Positions 1-8,643 of a DNA stretch of 50,171 nucleotides are shown here, piece after piece. Location: positions 1 to 50,171 of the forward strand of contig VSNR01000006.1 in NCBI GenBank assembly GCA_009774345.1, given 5' to 3'. Under the pieces are notes generated by a model. It did not search any database. It saw only the letters and a program-made list of their open reading frames with translations, and was not told the DNA's origin. This DNA comes from Lachnospiraceae bacterium (lineage in GTDB: Bacteria; Bacillota; Clostridia; Lachnospirales; Lachnospiraceae). Numbering within the stretch: the stretch's first letter is position 1; each line of letters opens with the position of its first letter. Position numbers and translations under genes: made by a program.

Positions 1-2
1 CA

Positions 3-26
3 GGAATGCGCTGAACTGCGCATTCC
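3..26. repeat. Hairpin at the left window edge
   Basis: GGAATGCGC (3-11) and GCGCATTCC (18-26) form a perfect 9-bp stem with a 6-nt loop. No T-run follows on the plus strand. It may belong to the end of a gene lying left of the window. Apart from this, positions 1-249 are AT-rich non-coding sequence in which I see no convincing sigma-A promoter. Confidence 0.5.
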
Positions 27-249
27 GTGAAAAACGTACAGCTTGAAAAGCAAAAATCCATTTGCGAAGCAAATTATAGAAAATATCCAAAAAAAATAAG
101 AAATGTGACAATAAACCGTAATAATATTTGACAGAAATGCTAAAATTCGACGAAAGGGCTATAAATTATGTTTAAAATACGGTACAATCAAAAATAGGAC
201 GAGCATTATTTTGAAAACAATGGCACAATGAGAAAGGATGATAATCACT

Positions 250-1971
250 ATGAATAAAAAAAGCAGTTTATTCACAAGCATTATACTTCAACTGTTGGCA
301 ATGGCGCTAATTCCTTTGGTTGTTTTAGGCATTGTTTGTATTGTGACGGCTGGCAGCAGCCTTCGGGACGGACTTCAGGAAGAAGCGCTGGCGCAGATGA
401 AAGCGACCTGCGTGGCAGCGAAGGCAGCGTATGATAATATCAACGATGGCGACTATGTTTTAAATGAGAATCAGGAGCTGATGAAGGGGGATTATAACAT
501 TACGCAGAATGAGAGAGGAATCGATGCGTTCACAGAGGGATTGAACTCCGACATCACACTGTTTTATGGAGATGTAAGGCGAGCGACATCCTTAAAGGAC
601 ATCCAGACCGGCAACAGAATTGTCGGGACACAGGCGTCGGCGGAAGTGGCGGGAACGGTGTTAAAGGGACAGGAATATTCTGCGACAGACCTTGTGGTCA
701 ACAAACAGAATTATTATGCATACTATATTCCGTTAAAAAATCCTGACGGAACAATCGTGGGCATGGTCTTTGCCGGGGAGCCAAGCGCGTCCGTGGATGA
801 ATATATCACAGCCAAGGTTCTGCTGGTGACGGGGGCGGTGGTCGTTGTGCTTTTGATTGCAGTGGCGATCGTGATCGTGGTAGCGCTGCGCATTGTCAGG
901 GCTGTGAACCGGGCACAGGAGGCGATTGAGAATCTCTCGCAGGGCAATCTGGCGTACGAGGTGGATGATGTGATTTTAAGGCGCAGGGATGAAATTGGAG
1001 ATATGGGCCGCAGGGTGAAGGAATGCATCGCCTCGCTTCGCGGTATCGTGTGCGGCATACAGGATTCCTCCCAGAATGTGCTGGCTTCAGGGGACCGCTT
1101 AGAGGCAGTGGCGAACCGTTCCAGTGAACATGCAAATGAAATAACACGTGCTGTTGATGAGATTTCTCAGGGGGCGGTTTCGCAGGCTGAGGAAATCGAG
1201 GGAGCAACGGTGAAAATCAGTGATATGGGTGATATTATTGAGAATATTGTATCCAATATTGCGAATTTGACAGAGATCTCAGCGGGGATGCAGGAGAACG
1301 GACAGGAGGCAGACCGGATTATCCGGGAGCTGAGCGACAGCAATGACAAGACCGTGGAGGCAGTTCAGTCTGTGGCAAAGACGGTTGAGGCGACAGATGA
1401 TTCGGTCAAGAAGATCTCGGAGGCTGTCGAGATGATTACGAGCGTGGCAGAACAGACCAATCTCCTCTCGCTCAACGCTTCTATAGAGGCAGCCAGAGCC
1501 GGGGAGGCGGGCAAAGGATTTGCAGTTGTGGCGACAGAAATCCAGAAGCTCTCTGAGGAATCGAATCATTCTGCACAGCGCATCACGACAATTATCACAG
1601 GGCTTGCGGAGGACTCACGCAATTCTATGGAAATGATGACAGAAGTGAAACGGATTCTTCAGGAACAGCAGGAGAAACTGGATGTTACGAAACAGCAGTT
1701 TGGCCATGTGCGGGACGGGATTCTCGCAACGAGAGAGGACACTGTGTCGGTGAATCATCAGGCGAAAGAGTGCGACGCGTCGAGAGAGAGCGTGGTGAAT
1801 ATTATCCAGAATCTGTCTGCAATCTCACAGGAGAATGCGGCATCGTCAGAGGAGACCACCTCAACCATGCAGGAATTAAATGAAACTATCGGCTCACTGG
1901 CAGTGTCTGCGCACGAGCTGAGACAACTTGCGGTTTCATTAAATGAATCCACACACTTTTTCAGTTTATAA
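250..1971 (+). CDS. Methyl-accepting chemotaxis protein with periplasmic cache-type sensor
   Basis: A 573-residue membrane receptor that should sense an extracellular ligand and control the CheA/CheW array. A first transmembrane helix (about residues 8-34) is followed by an extracytoplasmic domain whose end (YYIPLKNPDG, then GMVFAGEP) resembles single-cache sensors. A second helix (about 188-212), a HAMP linker and a long coiled-coil signalling domain follow; the conserved hairpin tip EQTNLLSLNASIEAARAGEA lies near residues 400-420. I start at ATG 250, about 11 nt after AGAAAGGA, because the in-frame ATG at 238 overlaps that ribosome binding site. The gene stands alone. No che or flagellar genes lie in the window, so its partners must be elsewhere. 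Confidence 0.95.
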   Translation: MNKKSSLFTSIILQLLAMALIPLVVLGIVCIVTAGSSLRDGLQEEALAQMKATCVAAKAAYDNINDGDYVLNENQELMKGDYNITQNERGIDAFTEGLNSDITLFYGDVRRATSLKDIQTGNRIVGTQASAEVAGTVLKGQEYSATDLVVNKQNYYAYYIPLKNPDGTIVGMVFAGEPSASVDEYITAKVLLVTGAVVVVLLIAVAIVIVVALRIVRAVNRAQEAIENLSQGNLAYEVDDVILRRRDEIGDMGRRVKECIASLRGIVCGIQDSSQNVLASGDRLEAVANRSSEHANEITRAVDEISQGAVSQAEEIEGATVKISDMGDIIENIVSNIANLTEISAGMQENGQEADRIIRELSDSNDKTVEAVQSVAKTVEATDDSVKKISEAVEMITSVAEQTNLLSLNASIEAARAGEAGKGFAVVATEIQKLSEESNHSAQRITTIITGLAEDSRNSMEMMTEVKRILQEQQEKLDVTKQQFGHVRDGILATREDTVSVNHQAKECDASRESVVNIIQNLSAISQENAASSEETTSTMQELNETIGSLAVSAHELRQLAVSLNESTHFFSL

Positions 1972-2073
1972 CTTAAGAATCTATAAAATAAGCCGATATA
2001 TAGAAATATGAGGAACTATTCACCAGCGTAAAAGGGATTTTTACAAAGAAGTCACAGGGAGGTGGCGTTATAG

Positions 2074-2622
2074 ATGAATAGAAGGCGAGAGCTTGTCCTG
2101 CAAAGAGTGTCCCGCATAGGCGGCCTCACAGCAGTGGACAATTATCAGCAGAATGCAAAGCACAAGGGAAGCGCCGCGCATGCACGCACCATTGAGGCGG
2201 CACTTGGAACGTATCTGATGAAGGACGACCAAGTGTATGATCTGCGCAGACAGGACACCTACACGAGAAGTTATGGAGAAGCCGGGTCAGAGGCACAGGA
2301 GCAGCTTGCCAGACAGATGAAGGAGTACGTGACGGCGGCGGAGGAGAGTCAGCTTGCAAATGCCAAATCGGATTTAGAGCGCCGTGCAGCAGAGCACATC
2401 AATATCAAAAAGTTTGAGGAGGCGCTTGCAAAAGACCCCAGCGCACAATATCAGCTCAGCAGATATCACAAAATAGAGGACGAGACGGATTTTGACTGGC
2501 TGGATGCAAACCGCTGTTCAGGCTTCCTGCTGTATTCCTACAACAAGAAGGGAATACACAGCGTACTCGGAGAGCAGTATTCCTCGGCAGGTTTTGGAGG
2601 AACTTTTGCGGCTGGGTATTAA
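2074..2622 (+). CDS. Unrecognised 182-residue protein
   Basis: I do not recognise this family. The ORF begins 8 nt or so after a clear GGGAGGTGG ribosome binding site and ends just before a strong terminator, so it is very probably translated. There is no signal peptide or membrane helix. The protein is rich in charged residues and probably helical between residues 60 and 140, with many Glu, Lys, Gln and Ala. The C-terminal 20 residues are rich in Gly, Ser, Ala and Tyr. It lies about 100 nt behind the chemotaxis receptor with no hairpin between them, so co-transcription is possible but nothing shows a shared function. Confidence 0.75.
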   Translation: MNRRRELVLQRVSRIGGLTAVDNYQQNAKHKGSAAHARTIEAALGTYLMKDDQVYDLRRQDTYTRSYGEAGSEAQEQLARQMKEYVTAAEESQLANAKSDLERRAAEHINIKKFEEALAKDPSAQYQLSRYHKIEDETDFDWLDANRCSGFLLYSYNKKGIHSVLGEQYSSAGFGGTFAAGY

Positions 2623-2634
2623 AGTATAATGAGA

Positions 2635-2677
2635 ATGCATAATAAAAAGCACGTATCGCGTGCTTTTTATTATGCAT
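2635..2677. terminator. Bidirectional rho-independent terminator
   Basis: A perfect 19-bp stem (ATGCATAATAAAAAGCACG and its complement) with loop TATCG. The stem contains an A-run on one side and a T-run on the other, so it can stop both the plus-strand gene ending at 2622 and the minus-strand symporter ending at 2683. Confidence 0.9.
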
Positions 2678-2682
2678 AAATA

Positions 2683-4218
2683 TTATAATTTAAGCTCCTG
2701 TTCTTTTTGGATATCTTCAAAGGCGGAGAGCATTGGTTTTTCGGTGGAGTCTTTGAAGGTCCGCGCAATATAGTTTCTGGTAATCCTGATGACCGTGCCA
2801 GAGAGTGTCAATACACCGATCAGGTTTGGAATCGCCATCAATCCATTAAAGGTATCGGAGATATCCCACGCGAGATTCAGGTTCATCGTGGCGCCAAAGA
2901 CGATGAAGACGACAAAGACGACTTTGTAGAGGATGGTCGCCTTGGTTCCAAATAGAAATTCCCATGCCTTCGTGCCGTAATAACTCCAGCCAAGCACCGT
3001 GGAGAAGGCAAAGAGCAGTATCGCAATGGCGATAAAAGCGCCGCCAAAGTTGATCCCGCCAAAGTTAAATACCGTGCCAAACGCTTCACTCACCAGTGCG
3101 GTCTGTTCGTTTGCAGACAGCATTTCACCCGTTTGAAGGTCAATCAGACCAGTCGAGAGGATAGAGAAAGCGGTGAGCGTACACACGACAATCGTATCGG
3201 CAAACACTTCAAAAATGCCCCACATCCCCTGACGCACAGGCTCCACCACATTCGATGCGGAGTGCACCATCACCGAGGAGCCCAGTCCGGCTTCGTTAGA
3301 GAAAACACCGCGCTTGAATCCCCATGTCACGGCACTTCTGACTGCCAGACCGACCGCTGCGCCGCCGACTGCCCGAAAGCCAAACGCAAACGTGAAGATC
3401 GCGCCAAAGACTTCGCCTATTTTGCCGATATTGACAAGAAAGACAATCAGGGCGCCAAGGATGTATGCACATGCCATAAACGGGACAAACTTTTCAGTGA
3501 ACTGCGCAATGCGCTTGATGCCGCCGACAATCACAAGACCAGCAAACATCATGAGCAGCAGCCCCACGATCAGGGCGTAGAGATTGATGTTTGCGGACCC
3601 AAGCTGGATGGTGCGGTCGAGCGCCTCGATACGGAACACCGAGGTGATGTTGCCCGAGATGGTATTTACCTGACTCATGTTGCCGATGCCAAAGGAGGCG
3701 AGGACACAGAAGATGGAGAACAGCACCGCGAGTACTTTGCCGATTACCTCACAGCCGTTTTTGGCGCCAAGCCCGTCTCTTAGATAATACATTGCGCCCC
3801 CGCACCATTCATCATGACTGTTTTTGCGGCGGTAATAGATGCCCAGCACATTTTCTGAGTAGTTAGTCATCATGCCAAAAAAAGCGGACAGCCACATCCA
3901 GAAGATTGCGCCGGGACCGCCTGCGGCGATTGCTGCCGCTACCCCTGCGATATTGCCGACCCCAATCGTTGCGGCAAGCGCAGTGCACAGCGCTTGAAAC
4001 TGGGAGATGGACGCCTTCTCTTTGGCGTTTATGACGCTGCTTCCCTTCTGGAACACGCCGCCGATGGTTTTCCTGCACACATGGCTGGCATGTGTGATCT
4101 GAAAAAATCTCGTGCGGATTGTCATGTAGATGCCTGTGCCGATGATGAGGATGAGCATCGGAATCCCCCACACGACGCCGTTGACAGCGCTGTTGATTGC
4201 TGCGATTTTATCTAACAT
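2683..4218 (-). CDS. Sodium:alanine/glycine symporter, AGCS family
   Basis: A 511-residue integral membrane protein of the alanine or glycine:cation symporter family (AlsT/DagA type). It imports a small neutral amino acid with sodium. About ten hydrophobic helices are visible. Family signatures include the GxGNIAGVA segment near the N-terminus, GPGAIFWMWLSAFFGMMTNY, and the loop GVFSNEAGLGSS. Length is near the family norm of 450-520. I start at 4218, where AAGGAGGGA (4226-4234) sits 7 nt upstream; the longer reading to 4245 adds nine residues without a good site. It is monocistronic, with its own promoter and a terminator shared with the convergent neighbour. The transported amino acid cannot be told from sequence. 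Confidence 0.95.
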   Translation of the reverse strand: MLDKIAAINSAVNGVVWGIPMLILIIGTGIYMTIRTRFFQITHASHVCRKTIGGVFQKGSSVINAKEKASISQFQALCTALAATIGVGNIAGVAAAIAAGGPGAIFWMWLSAFFGMMTNYSENVLGIYYRRKNSHDEWCGGAMYYLRDGLGAKNGCEVIGKVLAVLFSIFCVLASFGIGNMSQVNTISGNITSVFRIEALDRTIQLGSANINLYALIVGLLLMMFAGLVIVGGIKRIAQFTEKFVPFMACAYILGALIVFLVNIGKIGEVFGAIFTFAFGFRAVGGAAVGLAVRSAVTWGFKRGVFSNEAGLGSSVMVHSASNVVEPVRQGMWGIFEVFADTIVVCTLTAFSILSTGLIDLQTGEMLSANEQTALVSEAFGTVFNFGGINFGGAFIAIAILLFAFSTVLGWSYYGTKAWEFLFGTKATILYKVVFVVFIVFGATMNLNLAWDISDTFNGLMAIPNLIGVLTLSGTVIRITRNYIARTFKDSTEKPMLSAFEDIQKEQELKL

Positions 4219-4267
4219 TTGGAACTCCCTCCTTAATATGTACACGGATGCCCGTCAATTATTTATA

Positions 4268-4296
4268 TTTATACAGGAAAAAGGGGAAAAATGCAA
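4268..4296 (-). promoter_or_regulatory. Sigma-A promoter of the AGCS symporter
   Basis: Read on the minus strand: -35 TTGCAT (4291-4296), 17-nt spacer, -10 TATAAA (4268-4273). It lies about 50 nt upstream of the start at 4218. Confidence 0.75.
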
Positions 4297-4338
4297 GAAA
4301 ATTCTAAAAGATGGCTATCAAACGCCATAAAAGGGAGG

Positions 4339-4368
4339 ATGCCAAGTAATCCTTCGACTACTTGGCAT
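4339..4368. terminator. Hairpin between the AraC and AGCS genes
   Basis: ATGCCAAGTA (4339-4348) pairs perfectly with TACTTGGCAT (4359-4368) across a 10-nt loop. On the minus strand it lies 147 nt behind the AraC stop codon and just upstream of the symporter promoter. The run that follows (CCTCCCTTTTA) is only partly T-rich, so it is a weak terminator or an insulating hairpin. Confidence 0.45.
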
Positions 4369-4514
4369 ATATTATGAAAAAGTTATTATAAGTAAAGTTA
4401 CCACTCTTGTTGTTAAGGTGTTGTTTTGTATCACCTTATGTTTATAGTATAGTGTGCTTTCATGTCTAAATCATGTTGATTTATTGAATATTTTTTCAAA
4501 GAATTATGAACGTT

Positions 4515-5390
4515 TTATGAACGCATTTTCTTTCGGTACTTCAGCGGTGTCATGTGATATTTTCTGTGAAATGCCCGTGTGAAGTACGACTGGTTGTGAA
4601 ATCCGCAGTTTTCCATGATATCGATGACTTTCAGATTCGTCTCCGCAAGCTGCTTCGCGGAGAGCTCCAAACGGTAATTTACCAGATAGGCATTGAAGCT
4701 CATCCCTGTAAATTCTTTAAAGAGTTTCATAAAATGACTTTCCGAAAAGCCGCACTGGCTGGCAGCTTCCTGAATCGTGATATCGTGGTCATAAGATTTC
4801 TGGACGTAATACAGCGCATTTTTCAGCCGGCTGTAGGATAGCTGCAAGGTGTTGTGGTCATTTGCAGCGTCTGTGCTCTGCGCAATCATAGAATGCAGTA
4901 AGAAAAAAAGGTTCGACTTGATCATCAGCTCGCAGGTGGTGTAGCTTTCCCGGCGGTGTTGCAGCATAGACTGGACGCATGGCGTGACCGTCTGGTTAAA
5001 ACAGGAATCCGCTGGATAATAGCAGTCGAGTGTCTTTTTTCCATTTAGAAATGGCACGACATATTTGTCATAGCACAGATCGCCCTCAGAGCCTTGAAAA
5101 AGCGAGGGATGAAACATAATATTAAAGTATTCGCCACTGTCTGAACCGCCCGGCTCGATAGAGTGGACTGCATGGGGGAGGAGCACCACCAGATCGCCCG
5201 CACAGAGCACATAAGATTTGCCCCAGACGGTGACCTGTATCTGTCCGCCGGCGCAGTAGATCAGCTCAAAATTCTCGTGCCAGTGCAGCGGAAAGGAAGG
5301 AATCCACTCTGGGATGCGCCCGTGGTAAACACTGTAGGGAAAAGGGATGATTCCGTGAATTTTCGTCTCATGCAAAGGAGTGTTGTTCAT
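4515..5390 (-). CDS. AraC-family transcriptional regulator
   Basis: A 291-residue regulator. The N-terminal half is a cupin-type sensor (FPLHWHENFELIYC, then a G-D-L-V-VLLPHAVHSI strand). The C-terminal 100 residues hold two helix-turn-helix motifs typical of AraC/XylS (AASQCGFSESHFMKLFKEFTG, then NCGFHNQSYFTRAFHRKYHM). It is transcribed away from the GH13 amylase gene across a 130-nt gap, so it probably senses a sugar and controls the amylase-MATE-GH3 set. This is inferred from position only. I start at 5390 because GAGGT lies 5-6 nt upstream; the ATG at 5402 has no ribosome binding site. Confidence 0.93.
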   Translation of the reverse strand: MNNTPLHETKIHGIIPFPYSVYHGRIPEWIPSFPLHWHENFELIYCAGGQIQVTVWGKSYVLCAGDLVVLLPHAVHSIEPGGSDSGEYFNIMFHPSLFQGSEGDLCYDKYVVPFLNGKKTLDCYYPADSCFNQTVTPCVQSMLQHRRESYTTCELMIKSNLFFLLHSMIAQSTDAANDHNTLQLSYSRLKNALYYVQKSYDHDITIQEAASQCGFSESHFMKLFKEFTGMSFNAYLVNYRLELSAKQLAETNLKVIDIMENCGFHNQSYFTRAFHRKYHMTPLKYRKKMRS

Positions 5391-5441
5391 TTTGTACCTC
5401 ATCGTAGGATTGTGTTAAAAAAGAAGGATAATATTGCAAGA

Positions 5442-5470
5442 ATTATAGCACAAATCAGAGTACAATACAA
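5442..5470 (-). promoter_or_regulatory. Promoter of the AraC-family gene
   Basis: Minus strand: -35 TTGTAT (5465-5470), 17-nt spacer, -10 TATAAT (5442-5447). It lies in the gap shared with the divergent amylase gene. I could not identify an equally good plus-strand promoter, which fits an activator-dependent amylase promoter. Confidence 0.7.
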
Positions 5471-5520
5471 CTATGGATAGCGGATAAAAAGTGATGAACG
5501 ACAGACAGGGAGGAATAAAG

Positions 5521-7236
5521 ATGGAGTATGCAGCAATCAGACACTTTGCGGACAAGAGATACTGTTATGCGGTCGAGAAGGGGCGTTTCCTGATTCGGCT
5601 TGAGACGAAGAAGGGGGATGTGGTGCGGGTCGTTCTCCACATGCAGGATAAGTATCTGCCGCTGAAAATGATGGATACGAGGCAGCAGCAGGAGATGGCG
5701 CTTGCCTGTTCGGATAATTATCTTGACTACTTCGAGTGTTTTGTCATGATTGATTTAGTCTGTCTGCGCTATTTTTTTGAGATCGAGGATACCGCAGGCC
5801 AGATTACGTATTATGGAAATCATGATTTTTATGACACAGCGATTACAGATATCGAGAAGATGTATGACTGCCCACAGAATCTTCGGGAGGAGGAGCTGTT
5901 TGAACTGCCTGCGTGGGCGAAAAATAAGGTGCTGTATCAGATTTTCCCATCGCGGTTTGCCACTGACAAGCAGGTGTCCGAGGAAGAGTGGTATCAGGCA
6001 CCAATCGGACATAGGGCGGATCTGAAAGGATCGCTTCGGGGCATTATCAATCATTTAGCGTATCTCAAAAATCTCGGGGTGGACATTTTATACATGACGC
6101 CGATCTTCAGCTCGAACTCCAGCCACAAATATAATATTGATGATTATTATAAGATAGACCCGTCCTTTGGCGATAAGGAGGATTTGAAGGAGTTGGTCTG
6201 CAAAGCGCATCAGCTTGGCATGTATGTGATTCTGGATGGGGTGTTTAACCATACGGCGGTGGACTTTTTCGCCTTTCGTGATATTATGGAGAAGAAGGAG
6301 CAGTCGGCCTATCTGGACTGGTATTATATCAAGGATTTTCCGCTGGTGATGGAGTGGGGGAAAAAGCCTAATTATAAGACGTTTAGTTATGCGGGGCTGA
6401 TGCCCAAACTGAATCTTCAGAATAAAGAGACGGCGGATTTTGTGATAGATGTCGCGTCCTACTGGATTCGGGAGTGCGATATTGACGGCTGGCGGCTCGA
6501 TGTGGCGGACGAAATCAGCCACACCTTCTGGAAGCGCTTCCGCCGGGAGATAAAAGCAGTCAAAAAAGAGGTGTTCATCATCGGTGAAATCTGGCATTAT
6601 GCGGGGGATTTTCTGGAAGGAGACGAGTGGGACAGTGTGATGAACTATCAGTTCTCCCGCTCTGTGATGGATTTGGTCGTGACGCAGAAGATGCCTGTCT
6701 CTGCCTTTGTGGGGAATCTGAATTTCATGAAGGGAAATCTGCATACAAATCTGGAAGGATATCTGTGGAATTTTATTGATACACATGATACAGAGCGGTT
6801 TCTAAACAGCGCGCAGAAGGATGTGAAAAAGCAGATGCTCGCAGCTTCCTTGCAGCTTCTGCTGCCCGGAATGCCAATGATTTATTATGGCGACGAGGTA
6901 GGGCTTGAGGGCGGGTCGGACCCGGATTGCAGGCGCGGTATGCTCTGGGATGAGGGCAGGCAGAATCTGTCTTTGCTGCAATACTATCAGACCTTGATAA
7001 GCATCCGTCATACATACCCGGTGCTGACAGAAGGAATGCTCATAGAACAGTACACAGAGGACGACAAGGGAATCTTTTACAGCAAAAGGCGTCTTGGAGA
7101 CCAGCAGATTATCTTGATCTTCCACACAAAAACAGGGGAGGCAAAGCTGCCCGGGCTGGAAGGAAGACAAAATCTGGTGGACGGAAAGCCGTTTACAGGG
7201 ACGCTTGGAGCATATGAGACAGTTGTGCTCATATAG
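5521..7236 (+). CDS. GH13 alpha-amylase family protein, neopullulanase/cyclomaltodextrinase type
   Basis: A 571-residue glycoside hydrolase cleaving alpha-1,4 (perhaps also alpha-1,6) glucosidic bonds of malto-oligosaccharides. There is no signal peptide, so it should act in the cytoplasm. An N-terminal beta-domain (about 1-120) precedes the (beta/alpha)8 barrel. Catalytic residues are visible: nucleophile D327 in GWRLDVADE, acid/base E356 in IIGEIWH, and D423 in FIDTHDTERF. The N-terminal domain and these motifs suit the neopullulanase/maltogenic amylase subfamily. I start at ATG 5521, preceded by GGGAGGAATAAAG; the upstream ATG at 5491 is poorly placed. The next gene starts 19 nt after the stop, so the two are an operon. 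Confidence 0.93.
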   Translation: MEYAAIRHFADKRYCYAVEKGRFLIRLETKKGDVVRVVLHMQDKYLPLKMMDTRQQQEMALACSDNYLDYFECFVMIDLVCLRYFFEIEDTAGQITYYGNHDFYDTAITDIEKMYDCPQNLREEELFELPAWAKNKVLYQIFPSRFATDKQVSEEEWYQAPIGHRADLKGSLRGIINHLAYLKNLGVDILYMTPIFSSNSSHKYNIDDYYKIDPSFGDKEDLKELVCKAHQLGMYVILDGVFNHTAVDFFAFRDIMEKKEQSAYLDWYYIKDFPLVMEWGKKPNYKTFSYAGLMPKLNLQNKETADFVIDVASYWIRECDIDGWRLDVADEISHTFWKRFRREIKAVKKEVFIIGEIWHYAGDFLEGDEWDSVMNYQFSRSVMDLVVTQKMPVSAFVGNLNFMKGNLHTNLEGYLWNFIDTHDTERFLNSAQKDVKKQMLAASLQLLLPGMPMIYYGDEVGLEGGSDPDCRRGMLWDEGRQNLSLLQYYQTLISIRHTYPVLTEGMLIEQYTEDDKGIFYSKRRLGDQQIILIFHTKTGEAKLPGLEGRQNLVDGKPFTGTLGAYETVVLI

Positions 7237-7255
7237 AGAGGAGGAGGGAAATCTG

Positions 7256-8578
7256 ATGAAATCGTTTTCAAAACTCTATATACCAATTGCGCTGGAAACC
7301 CTGTGCTATATGCTGGCGGGCATGGTGGATACCATCATGCTCTCCACCGTGGGGGACAATGCGGTCGGCGCAGTCGGTACGGCAAATACCTACATCAATG
7401 TTTTTATTATAATGTTTCATGTGGTGTCGTCTGGAATGATTGCCGTGATGACACAGTATATCGGGGCAAAGCGCGTTGGTGTCGCCTATCAGGCAAGACA
7501 GCTTGGCGCTGTGTTTAATGCCGTGCTTGGCTTTGCTCTCTCTGTATTTCTGTTTGCTTTCTCGGGGACAATTCTTGAGATCGTGGGCGTGGCGCCGCTT
7601 CTGCTGGATTATGCCAAGACATATCTAAAGATTGTGGGCGGGTGCTGCTTTCTCAATGCGCTCATTCCGATTTTTTCCAGTTATTTAAGAGCGTTTGGCT
7701 ATACGAAGCAGCCGCTGATCGCAACGCTTGTGGCAAATGCAGTAAACTTTGGTTTGAATGCGGTTTTTCTGTTTGGACTACACGCAGGTGTGGCAGGCGT
7801 GGCATGGGCGACCGTTCTCTCCAGAATCCTGAATCTGGGGATTGTGATTGTGGCATCGAAGCTTCTGGTCAAGGCAAAAGAGGACCCGGAACGGTTGAAA
7901 AACACAGAGGTATTTGCCCAGATTATCAAGGTTGGACTGCCCTCTGCGCTGGAAACAGCCCTGTACAATGTCGCAATGACGCTGACCATCCGCTTTCTAA
8001 ACCAGATGGATGCGTCTGGTTTCAATGTGACGGCAAGGGCGTATGCGGCGCAGATTGCCAATTTTTCCTACTGTGCAGGCGCTGCGCTGGCACAGGCAAA
8101 CGCCATCATGACAGGATGGCGCATTGGCGAGGGGGATTATGAAGCCTGCGATAAGGGAACCAAGAAGGCAGCATGTATTGGAATCTTAGTCGCAGCCGGG
8201 CTGGAGGCATTATTTGTGTTCAGCGCGGATGTGCTGATTCGTATTTTTACGCAGGATTTGGAAATGATCCGGCTGGTGAAGACGCTCCTTGCGATTGATA
8301 TCCTGCTTGAGGTGGGGCGTGTGACCAATCTGGTGTTTGGGCAGGCGCTCAAGACCAGCGGCGATGCCGTGTATACGACGGTGATTGGCGTGCTGTTTAT
8401 GTATCTGTGCATGGTGGGCGGCACATGGTTTTTTGGCATTCATCTGAACCTGCTTGCGGTAGGTGCCTACATCGGGCTTACAATCGACGAGTGCGTGCGC
8501 GCTGTGTTTATGTTTTTGCGCTGGCAGTCGGGGAAGTGGCGGACCAAAGGCTTTATACAGCGCCGGGCAGAGGCATAG
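7256..8578 (+). CDS. MATE-family efflux transporter
   Basis: A 440-residue polytopic membrane protein with about twelve hydrophobic helices in two halves, matching the multidrug and toxin extrusion (MatE) fold. The N-terminal half has LYIPIALETLCYMLAGMVDT followed by VGAVGTANTYINVF, typical of the first two helices. It probably exports organic cations or other small molecules against sodium or protons. I start at ATG 7256, 8 nt or so after GAGGAGGAGGG. It is co-transcribed with the amylase (19-nt gap). A MATE protein between two carbohydrate hydrolases is unusual and may export a glycoside-derived compound, which is speculation. Confidence 0.93.
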   Translation: MKSFSKLYIPIALETLCYMLAGMVDTIMLSTVGDNAVGAVGTANTYINVFIIMFHVVSSGMIAVMTQYIGAKRVGVAYQARQLGAVFNAVLGFALSVFLFAFSGTILEIVGVAPLLLDYAKTYLKIVGGCCFLNALIPIFSSYLRAFGYTKQPLIATLVANAVNFGLNAVFLFGLHAGVAGVAWATVLSRILNLGIVIVASKLLVKAKEDPERLKNTEVFAQIIKVGLPSALETALYNVAMTLTIRFLNQMDASGFNVTARAYAAQIANFSYCAGAALAQANAIMTGWRIGEGDYEACDKGTKKAACIGILVAAGLEALFVFSADVLIRIFTQDLEMIRLVKTLLAIDILLEVGRVTNLVFGQALKTSGDAVYTTVIGVLFMYLCMVGGTWFFGIHLNLLAVGAYIGLTIDECVRAVFMFLRWQSGKWRTKGFIQRRAEA

Positions 8579-8593
8579 TTTTAGAAAATATGA

Positions 8594-8622
8594 TTGGAAA
8601 GCACCAGTTGACATGATATAAT
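8594..8622 (+). promoter_or_regulatory. Promoter before the GH3 gene
   Basis: -35 TTGGAA (8594-8599), 17-nt spacer, -10 TATAAT (8617-8622). A TTGACA at 8608 is too close to the -10 to be its partner. Transcription from here would start at about 8629, giving a leader of only about 15 nt. Confidence 0.6.
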
Positions 8623-8643
8623 ATGAAAAAGGAGGAAAAATCA

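Noticed and set aside
141..165. TAAA and GCTATAAA before the first MCP gene as a flagellar sigma-D promoter
   Set aside because: The spacer is 13 nt, shorter than the usual 14-16, and the -10 part matches GCCGATAT poorly.
3133..3783. Long plus-strand ORF of 216 codons
   Set aside because: It lies antisense to the AGCS symporter, has no ribosome binding site, and its translation has no family features.
6088..6786. Minus-strand ORF of 232 codons
   Set aside because: It is antisense to the GH13 catalytic barrel, whose motifs are intact, so it is a shadow frame.
8608..8622. TTGACA close to TATAAT before the GH3 gene as a promoter pair
   Set aside because: Only 3 nt separate them; TTGGAA at 8594 gives the correct 17-nt spacer.
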